From the NCBI GenBank assembly GCA_902651635.1, contig CACRSC010000031.1, positions 618,319 through 682,318 of the forward strand: 64,000 bases of DNA. The letters run 5' to 3'. Under the pieces are notes generated by a model that searched no databases, was not told the origin of the DNA, and worked only from the letters and a program-made list of their open reading frames with translations. This DNA is from Mastigamoeba balamuthi. Lineage: Eukaryota > Evosea > Mastigamoebida > Mastigamoebidae. A program made the translations under genes and the position numbers. Of this stretch, positions 56,641 to 64,000 are shown piece by piece. Numbering within the stretch: the first letter of the stretch is position 1; each line of letters opens with the position of its first letter.

Positions 56641-57495
56641 TTTGTGGTGGAGAAACAAATAATATTAGGATTCGGGCACACACCATTTGAACGGAGCAGA
56701 TATCATTCGAGATATTTTGTGACCTGCATTTTCAAAATTGTATACACGGTTGATATTCCCATCTGGCCGATGACACCGGTGCGCCCATAAGTGACGCCCG
56801 AGAGTGAGAAATAAGTGAGCAGAGCTTACAGTGAGGAGGGTAAGAGTAAGTGGAAAAAGAAGCTGAGGTTCCTTTACTATCTCCAGTCCTGGGCTCTTCA
56901 GAAACAATTTGGTTGTCGTTATCGAAATTTGTGTGTTATTGTACAACATCCAGAACTTACATACACGTGGGCATGCTCTTAATAGCAATTATAATGATTT
57001 TGAATGATTTGGTAGCAATTTCTGCCCATTACCCAGTTACTGTAAATTTCCTGTAAATGGCCATTTCATTAAAGCCTTAAGCCCTGATATCAACCGAGTT
57101 ATGGGCAGATTATACTGGTTTTAATTTAGCTTCCAAAGGCATCAGCTCAGCCCAGACCCACAAGGCTTAAGATCACATCACTGGGACAGGTCTGATGTAC
57201 TTAGTAACAGGTGTGTTGTCTTTCAGCTGCTTCTATGGTGTTTCACTGTCCTGCTGCCCTGCCTGCTGCTCATTCTGAAGTGGACTTGTGAGATAGTCTC
57301 TTGTGTCATGAAAGTAGCTGATGTCTGCCTTTGCAGTGTTTGTGCTGTAGTGACTGAGTGCCTAAGTAACAGAGAAAAAGAGATAAAAAAGAAGATGCAG
57401 TACCTGCACAGAGACCCGAGTGGTACCAAGTGGAAAACTGCTGGTACCACGTGGGTCCAGCATCAAAGTGCACCTTTTCCGTTTTCGGGGGGGAA
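56641..57495. other. AT-richer spacer at the composition boundary
   Basis: From about 56660 the base composition drops sharply in GC. Apart from a possible short open frame at 57308-57538, I see no gene in this stretch. Stop codons are frequent in all frames. Confidence 0.5.
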
Positions 57496-58185
57496 TCAAA
57501 AGATCGTCGTTTCCCGTTCCGCTATCAGTGAGGGATGAGCTCTTTTGCGCCAGATGTGTTGGGGTAGGGGGGGGGGGGGGGGGGTTATGGTGAGTGATGA
57601 GTCTGGGGGAGGCATGTGTGTTGTGGGACTTGGGGGGGTACGTCCGGGGATGGTTCTGGGAAGACTGGTTCCAGTACTGCGTTCTGTTTTTGGTTCATCA
57701 CTTTGTCTGTGTATCTGTTGAACAGGTTGATTAATTGTGTGATTGTGATCAACATTAGGGGTGCAACAGCATGTGATTGCTCTTGTAATGGTGCTGTCTT
57801 CTGGTGTTGCAGGGGCTAGTGTGTCAGGTGCTTTTCTTTTTTGCGTAGTAGCAGGGGTTGGTTCCACTCATTGTACTGTCTGTTGTGGGATGGGTGGTGC
57901 TGGGTGGTCCAGCTTGGGAGCTGTGAAGGACAGTCGTCTCTGGGTTGGCTTTTTGGGTGAAGCAGGTGCTACAGGTATCTTATGGTATTGCATGTCGTTA
58001 TCAGTCAGTTCTGTGACTATGAAGGGTCTGTGGGTTTTTTCTGTGTGTTTGTGGTGCTTGGCTGGGTGGGTGGTGTCTGAGCAGTTGAATGGGAATTTGG
58101 GGGTATCTCCCAGTACTAGTCTCTTTTGTGCTTCATATGCCAATTGATTGTCTCTGTGGCTCATATCATTAAGCCAGTCATGCAT
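57496..58185 (-). CDS. Possible Pro/Thr-rich protein gene, interrupted
   Basis: ATG 58185 (context CCACCATG) opens 105 codons to a TGA at 57868-57870. The same frame stays open after the stop for another 123 codons to about 57496, with matching Pro/Thr/Gln/His-rich composition. Either a short intron (GTACAATGAG... is a possible donor at the stop) removes the TGA, or the gene is decaying. No family recognised. An 18-G run at 57567-57584 falls in the second half as a proline run on this strand. Confidence 0.3.
57567..57584. repeat. Homopolymer run of 18 G
   Basis: Eighteen consecutive G on the plus strand; its exact length is unreliable in most sequencing data. Confidence 0.8.
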
Positions 58186-58657
58186 GGTGGCAACCCACTC
58201 CTCCTGTATTTGGCTTCCATCCCTGCTATGCCTGCAGCTGTGCCGCTGGCAGATATTATGTGCCGGCAGCAGATGACATCATTTTCAAAAATTGTTTGGG
58301 TTGTTCTACAAGCCGATGTCAACTACACCGTCTGCGCCAAGCACCCCCAAGAAGGAGAAGCCCGAGATATGTCATCGCATTCACTTCACCCCCACTCGTT
58401 TTCCTTCTCAAGCATCCCCAGCCCACCGAGTTTGAAGTTGAATATGCCCTATATCAACAGTATGCACTGTGTTGTGCAGTGTGAGCATGAGAGACTGGGT
58501 GTGCCTTCATCCCCTGATCAAGCCCCTGCATCGCAGGCCTTGATGGCATGCTGTTCTGGTAAGTTCTTCCCTCTTCAAACTCACAATCATCTGTCAGCAC
58601 ACGCTATGTGCTGGTGGTTTAATTCTGTACCAGCGGCAGTGCTGGCGGTACATAGTA

Positions 58658-58819
58658 TATGCTGCCGGCACATACTTATGCCGGCCATTATGCCAGCCGG
58701 CATATAATTATGTGCCACTGGCATATAATTATGTGCCGCTGGCATATAATTATGTGCCGCCAGCATAGAATTATATGCTGGTGGCATAAACTATATGCCG
58801 GCAGCATATAACTATGTGC
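58658..58819. repeat. Palindrome cluster 1 (TATGCC...GGCATA family)
   Basis: About seven to eight short inverted repeats in a row, such as TATGTGCCACTGGCATA, TATGTGCCGCTGGCATA, TATGCTGGTGGCATA and TATGCCGGCAGCATA, separated by ATAATTA-like spacers. They lie inside a probable intron (about 58559-58893, GTAAGT donor, TTTTTGCAG acceptor). Confidence 0.8.
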
Positions 58820-58971
58820 CATAGCACAGAGCATATTGTGGCATCTCACTTTGCATCACTTCAGCAACAAACTGACCTGCCTGGTTTTTGCAGGAGGGTG
58901 TTGTACTTCCCAATGTACTGTCCAGGGGTGTTCTGCCCTCAGAACAGCCACCTGATGACGTGCAGTGAACC

Positions 58972-60701
58972 GTGGAGTTGTGTGCAATGTACTGCCCACT
59001 GGTGCCACACTCTCTTGTCCTACCTCTCGAGTGCAGCTCCTGCACTTTTGAGTGGATGTCTCTGTCTGGCAGCTCTCTGTCATGCCCACGACCTGTCAAG
59101 GAGGTGCTGGGAGAGGTTGTTCGTCGGGCTTTCTTCTGGGGGATGTACTGCAACAAGACAGGGTGCCCGTTGTCAGTTCCTCCTGTGGAGAGCTGCAACA
59201 GGCATCTGTCCACACTCATCAGCTGCCAGATGTGGACTGGTGGCAGCACAGAGTCTGCACAGACTGCCTCTTATACGGACATGGTCCGTTTCGTGGAGGA
59301 GACTCGGTTGGGAGTGGCCACAGGAGGCATTGGTGCCCAGCTGCCCCTGATGCCGGTGTTCGAGGGCGACCAGCAGGTGTTCTCCAAGCTATGGCGAATG
59401 CGTGACCAGGAAGAGAGCCCACTGCACAGTACAATCATCCCATCACTGGCTGGCTGGCACCAGATGAAAACAATGGCCTTTGCAATCAGGGAGATGTGGG
59501 ACTGCCTCATTACCCCGACTCTGGCTTTCCTGGGTCGCAAGGGAACAAAGGACATGCTCAAGAACTTCATTCAGCTGGATGACACGATCGTGCTTCTGGT
59601 CTCTGCCCTGCTGCCATGGGTGCTGCAGACTGTCACGTCCCACCCGAGCTATGACCCCACAGTTCTGATGTCGATCAACTGTCTTGCCCAGTGTCAGGAC
59701 ATTCCCTCTCGTCCCCGAAGTCTTCTGTGCTTCTGCCTGCACTACGGGCTGCCCTACTGCTACATGAGGGCCACAGTACGTGCTGGGAGGTCTCTGGAGT
59801 TCATAGGGCTCCTGCAGCTCTGTCCACAGCTGTTCTACGCCACTCGTCACCACCAGTATAAGGTTATGACTGCCCAGTTTCTCAGTTTATGGATTGCTGG
59901 TGGCTTGCATCCGACTCACAGGGCTGCTATACTCGAGACCATCACTCTTCGAACGAATAGGGCCAGTCCTTATGCTCACTGCAGTGATGACTGCTGTGAA
60001 AAGGTCCGTTTTCCTCTTATGCCGTTGTATATGCCGCCGGCACATAATTATATGCCGCCGGCACATGCATTATGCCGCCGGCATAATTTTCTATGCCGCC
60101 GGCATATGTTATATGCCGCCGGCATAATTTATATGCCGCCGGCATAAGTGCCATAAAAACAACATAACTTCATCTAATTCACTCATTGCAACACACTGTA
60201 CTCTCACAGATGGTAAGAAGCATCAAGGCGCACTGCAAGGCATCCCTGCCATCAATCCAGCAGCATTCCAGGCTCATCTCAGTTGCCAAGGACAATGACA
60301 ACTGGTTGGAGCACTGTGTTCATCCAGATTCGCCCTTCAATTGTGATGCTGATGCTCAGGGGCTGCGCTACAGGCTCAGCACCATCAAGGGAACTACTGA
60401 GGAGGTCAAACGCCTTGGAGAGCACATCATGCAGGTGACTCGTCATGCAGAAAGAGAGTCTTCTCTTCGGGGTATTACGAACCTGGACTCCTGGCTCTCC
60501 AACTCCGATGAGCTACTCCCGACCAGTCCTCTGCAGATGGACCTCGAGATGTTTGAAGAGGGATTCATCAACCCAGATGCGTCCTTTAATGGCCTGAACG
60601 ACGTTATGGCTGATCCAAAGGACTGCATCATGGATTGTGCTGAGTGCAGTAATGATGATGATGCCCTCTCCTCTGATGAATCTGATCCTGAGTGTGACTA
60701 A
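58972..60701 (+). CDS. Transposon-associated-type protein, DUF6589-like by eye
   Basis: A long exon to 60003 and a second exon 60210-60701 join in phase and end at TAA; the 5' end is uncertain and may extend through the intron at 58559-58893. The core PVFEGDQQVFSKLW followed by IIPSLAGWHQMKTMAFAI, then CPQLFYATRHHQYKVMT and an acidic C-terminus, resembles the GDQ...FHxxxxF pattern of DUF6589-type proteins that are abundant in animal, sponge and fungal genomes and often behave like mobile-element genes. Codon choice is much less GC-biased than in the 56 kb to the left. The 206-nt intron is filled by palindrome cluster 2. Confidence 0.5.
60030..60147. repeat. Palindrome cluster 2 (consensus TATGCCGCCGGCATA)
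   Basis: Six copies in tandem with short AT spacers; four carry the exact 15-nt form TATGCCGCCGGCATA, in which 7-nt arms flank a central C. All lie within intron 60004-60209. Confidence 0.9.
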
Positions 60702-61052
60702 AGCAATGAAACCAGTTGGTCATTACAATTGAAAGTCACTGTGTCTGCTTTGAATGTCTTATTGATTATCATTGACCACAATACTACTGACACTTTTCAT
60801 GCCAACTCATACACCAGTATATACACCAGACCATCACTGTGCCGCCAGCATAGTCGATGGCCGAGCTGTGCCACTGGCACATAGCCTGGCACATATGCCA
60901 GCACATATCACCCTTGTTGCAAATCACTTGATTTGAAAAATTTCTGTGAAATTGTGCTTCAATTGCTTCCATGAGCTTCTGATATTAAGGGCATGTACTA
61001 TTGATCATTTGTAACGATTTTGACCCTTTTGGTGGGAATTCCCACCCATCAG
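60702..61052. other. Spacer or intron with degenerate palindromes
   Basis: 351 bases without coding signal. At 60838-60910 there are degenerate members of the palindrome family (GCCGCCAGCATAG, GTGCCACTGGCACATA). The right end carries GGGAATTCCCACCCATCAG directly before a probable exon start. Confidence 0.55.
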
Positions 61053-62411
61053 GGTAGCAGCACGATTCCCAAGGAAGCCAGTGCCAGAGCAGTACGCATT
61101 TCATTCTCAATTCTAATGTCTGACTGAATTGAAACAGACTGGGACATACCTGCCAGTGATCGGATCAATGACTGTCCCATGCTTTGTGACTGGCCTCTGT
61201 CGCATGGGCCTGCATGACGTGTACTTCTGGGATGTTTGCCACATGGAATCCGGCAAACGGGCCACATTGCTGCAGTCCGGCAGTGTGTACTGGGCCTATG
61301 TGGAGGACGAGTGGACTCTCATCGTTCTCCTCAACCTCATCATTCTGGTCAACACCAGCATGAAGAAGCAGTTGAACTGCCTTGTCCTCAACCCGGTGTT
61401 TGCAGTGGCTGGCATGCAGAAGAAGAACACAGTGATCAGCATCCCCTGTGGTGCTGTAAGGCATCCTGCTGTACTGACAGCACAGCAGCGCTTCTACATT
61501 GACAACATCCTGTGCAACAGTGAGGGCGTAATCAATTTATACGTATTTCCTCTGTCTTTCACTTGTATTTCAATTGCTTTCATCATTTTAATGACTTTGC
61601 TGTTTTTTGTTTATGTGTCGCCGGCATATTGCTATATGACAGCGGCATATAACTTTATGCCAGTGGCATATAGAAAAAGTCTCTGGCATAACCATTCTAA
61701 CTCGCATTTCAGCCCACTGCTGCAGCAGTACAGGCAGGCAATGATGCCTGCGGCATGCCAGAACTATAATGATGCTGTTGTACAGGTGCCTCCATCATCG
61801 CCATCTCCACCCTGACCAGGAACAGGGTTATTCCGACCATGGAGGAGGCAGTCCAGGCAAGGACTGACTGCCTGGAGGTGATGTACTTCACCACGCCATT
61901 CTGGGACCCAATGGAGAACACCATGCAGAATGCAACCACGTCACTGACTGCAGTTGTAGCTGAGGTGTGTCGCCTCAGCTGCCTCAGTGCGAGGGGGCGT
62001 GCCATGGATGGCCCCAAAGCCATGCTTAATGCTGTGAGGAGCATCAAGAACAAGATCAAGGAAGCAAAGCAGGCCAGCAAGGAAACGTCTTCTGCATCTG
62101 GAGACGATGCTGAGAGCTCCAGCTCCGAGTCCATTGACAAGCTGCGGGGTAAGAAGGTGGTGGAGTGCAACGTGGACGACGACCAGGAGGAGCACAAGGA
62201 GAAGACAACGACATGCAAGAGGACGAGGGAGGAAAGCAACGAGGAGTACATGGCTCCAGCTGCACCAGCTGCATTGCAACGCCTTCTTCCTCGTTTGCCT
62301 TTGAAGATCCAGTGGTGTCTGGCACCAGCCCCAGCAGCAGCAGCAGCAGCAGCAGCACCAGCAGACCGCGAGATGCTTAGGGCCCCTGGTGCTCCAGCAA
62401 AGCGCACGTGA
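61053..62411 (+). CDS. Unrecognised protein of the low-GC block
   Basis: Exons 61053-61091, 61138-61519 and 61786-62411 join in phase; any exon further upstream is unknown, so the start is provisional (first ATG in frame 61168). The first half is hydrophobic-mixed (LHDVYFWDVCHMES, DEWTLIVLLNLIILVNTS); the second half has a helical segment (VRSIKNKIKEAKQAS), an acidic Ser run, and a poly-Ala tract from GCA repeats before TGA 62409. No family recognised. The 266-nt intron 61520-61785 contains palindromes. It may form one element with the genes on either side. Confidence 0.4.
61615..61673. repeat. Palindrome cluster 4
   Basis: Three degenerate units (GTCGCCGGCATA, TATGACAGCGGCATA, TATGCCAGTGGCATA) inside intron 61520-61785. 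Confidence 0.75.
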
Positions 62412-62459
62412 TGGTCTCAGCAGCCCACGAAGGCCTGGAACGTCAATGACACTGATACC

Positions 62460-63108
62460 ATGAGTCTCCAGGATGCTCGCACAGCCCTGCGCCAGGCCAT
62501 GAGCAATGCTGTACATCAAATTCCCTTCCCCTTTATTCGCACACATTTAATATGCTGGCAGCACATAATTTTATGCTGGTGGCATATAAATATTTGACAC
62601 AACCTCCACTAATCATTGTATACCACAGAAAGAGCAAGAGGAGGCTCTGCAGTCAGCACTGCAGTCCATACAGTCCCTCAGTGCATGTACAAAGGACCTG
62701 ATAGCACTGAACGAGAGAGCTCAGGATGAGGTGAAAAGGCTGACTGCCGAAATAGCTTCTGCTGCTGGACCAGGTCTCCTTGTTCCAGCACAGCAGCAGG
62801 ACCAGATCATCAAGGGCTTGGAGGCTGCCAGGGCCAAGTTGAAGGAGAAGATCGCCATGTACAAGAAGGAGCAGGTCAGGGTGACCAACGAGCTGCATGA
62901 GCAGCACGTGCTCGTTGCAACGTTGAAGAGCCAGAACGAGGGGCTCAAGGAGCAGCTGGAGCTTCTCAAGTCTGAGCATGCCAATTGGAGAGAGTACGAG
63001 TTCCTCAAGGGCACCAGCACCACTCCCTCCAAGCACAAAGTGCCCACCTCTCACCCTGCTCACCCTGCATCTGGGTCAGCTGATGGTGCAGACACTCCCA
63101 CGTACTGA
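62460..63108 (+). CDS. Small coiled-coil protein of the low-GC block
   Basis: Exon 62460-62510 (start MSLQDARTALRQAMSNA) and exon 62629-63108 join in phase to 176 aa ending at TGA. Most of the protein is a predicted coiled coil (ARAKLKEKIAMYKKEQVRV, LKSQNEGLKEQLELLKSE) with a Thr/Pro/His tail. The upstream frame is also open back to a TGA at 62409, so it could instead belong to the preceding gene if that stop is removed by splicing. No family recognised. Confidence 0.5.
62551..62588. repeat. Palindrome cluster 5
   Basis: Two units (TATGCTGGCAGCACATA and TATGCTGGTGGCATA) within intron 62511-62628. Confidence 0.75.
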
Positions 63109-63580
63109 GACACTCTCACCCATCTCCTAAGTGCTCTCCGTCACTCATGCCTTGCCCTTCTCAATTGCTTCGTTCTTCAAATAAAAGCAATTGTTCTCTT
63201 CATATTTCACACTCAAATTGTATGACATGTGCATTAGCATCAAAGCACATCGCTCTCTCTGCCATCTCTCACTTTGTATGCCAGCAGCATATGCCATATG
63301 CCGGCAGCATATACTATATGCCGGCGGCATAGTATGTGCCAGTGACAATAACCGCCGACATAACCGCCAACTTATAATCCCCTTGTTCCAGGCCCCAGTT
63401 CTCAGTCCTGCCCATGCAGAATTGTGCGCGATTTTGTACACACACTCGCTTATGGGCCTTCTGCTCGTGTTGTGAGGGACAGCCAATTCCGAGCTTACCT
63501 CATAATGCATGGCACGTTTTTTCCAAGAGACAAAACCGCCGGCATATAACACCTTTTTCGGGGGAATTCCCGCCCATCAG
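63109..63580. other. Spacer or intron with palindromes and a repeated 3' motif
   Basis: 472 bases without a convincing exon. Palindromes at about 63278-63350 (TATGCCAGCAGCATA, TATGCCGGCAGCATA, TATGCCGGCGGCATA) and 63537-63548. Ends with GGGGGAATTCCCGCCCATCAG just before the next exon, almost the same as 61031-61052. Confidence 0.6.
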
Positions 63581-64000
63581 GCCAAGTGGTGGAAGCTGCT
63601 GCTCAATGTTATGGGAAGGCGACAGCTGGAGCAGCTGCAGGAGATCTGCCCAGAGCAGGCGAAGGACAGTGGTGCAGAGACGAAGAGACACCCAGAGTAT
63701 GGACCATACAGGCCTCTGTACTACAACCACCTCCCATGCCACTTCTCGGACAACATAGAGAGGTTTGGGCCACTGCCAGTCGTTTGTGCCCAGACACTGG
63801 AGTTCATCCAAGGAGTGATTGCCAAGACAGCATTGAGGAACACATGCAATCCAGAGATACATGAAACCTGGATGCATACAGCCAGTACTCTGCACAGTCT
63901 AGCAGATGACCAGCAACAGAGAAGCACCAAGAACGTGGAGCACTTAATGGCAGCCAACACCATTGTCTCAGAGCCCAAGAAGGCGACGTGGTACAAGTGC
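63581..64000 (+). CDS. Transposon-associated-type protein, cut by window end
   Basis: 140 codons open to the window edge, beginning after a CCCATCAG acceptor; earlier exons are not identified. The segment NHLPCHFSDNIERFGPLPVV followed by LEFIQGVIAK resembles the DNxxRFGP...ExFExxN signature seen in large uncharacterised proteins of basidiomycete and other genomes that are thought to be mobile-element derived. That comparison is from memory and is tentative. Codon choice matches the other genes of the low-GC block. Confidence 0.4.

Noticed and set aside
58658-60147. Palindrome clusters as a CRISPR array
   Set aside because: Units are palindromes of 15-17 nt with 2-10-nt spacers, inside introns of a eukaryotic gene; there are no unique 25-40-nt spacers and no cas genes.
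62380-62470. TGA 62409 as readthrough or reassigned codon
   Set aside because: A good ATG at 62460 with its own spliced frame allows two separate genes, and other genes in the block appear to use TGA or TAA as normal stops.

Overview
This is nuclear DNA of a free-living protist. Nearly every recognisable gene is broken by short spliceosomal introns (about 29-100 nt, mostly GTxxGx...AG, often with a CTAAC/CTGAC-like branch site close to the 3' splice site), genes are dense on both strands, and the first 56.6 kb is GC-rich. The gene set points to a flagellated eukaryote with a meiotic cycle (DRC3 of the axonemal nexin-dynein complex; a ZIP4/SPO22/TEX11 homologue). A phosphodiesterase with a receiver-like domain, in the manner of Dictyostelium RegA, a bacterial-type hemerythrin and a VIT/vWA/TPR/DUF2135 protein make a flagellated amoebozoan (Archamoebae/Mastigamoeba-like) my best guess. 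That lineage is inference; no rRNA or other marker is in the window.

Layout. 1-13 kb: bestrophin-like channel (partial, minus), a large VIT-vWA-TPR-DUF2135 protein with a C-terminal CAAX box, EMC7 (minus), DRC3, a hemerythrin with a myristoylation-type N-terminus, a histidine phosphatase (minus), and an unrecognised protein. 13.3-22.8 kb: a tandem array of three closely related genes, each encoding a signal peptide, two PstS-like periplasmic-binding domains, a small Cys-rich region, one transmembrane helix and a cytosolic class I cyclic-nucleotide phosphodiesterase. The middle copy is interrupted by a single n (18118), an assembly gap. 22.9-36.3 kb: RING-H2 protein, initiator tRNA-Met, small membrane protein, MINDY-type deubiquitinase, ZNF330/NOA36, the RegA-like phosphodiesterase, and a xanthine dehydrogenase/aldehyde oxidase-family enzyme. 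36.6-56.6 kb: CH-CH coiled-coil protein, a second tRNA-iMet, SRP68, an acidic protein, a secreted four-repeat Cys-rich protein, ZIP4, an FYV7/CCDC59-like rRNA-processing factor, a third tRNA-iMet, coiled-coil proteins, and an F-box-like/nucleotidyltransferase-like protein.

56.7-64 kb is a different kind of DNA: visibly less GC-rich, with different codon choice, longer introns (about 120-335 nt) and genes that look like uncharacterised transposon-associated families. Its introns and spacers carry clusters of a short palindrome (consensus TATGCCGCCGGCATA and variants) found nowhere else in the window. It reads as an inserted or rapidly evolving block.

The most interesting system is the receptor-like phosphodiesterase array. 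The second PstS-like domain keeps the residues that bind phosphate in bacterial PstS, so these proteins could couple extracellular phosphate directly to intracellular cyclic-nucleotide breakdown. With the RegA-like gene, four phosphodiesterase genes lie within 18 kb. For most multi-exon genes I summed the proposed exons and they give an uninterrupted reading frame; this supports the models but is not a substitute for transcript data.
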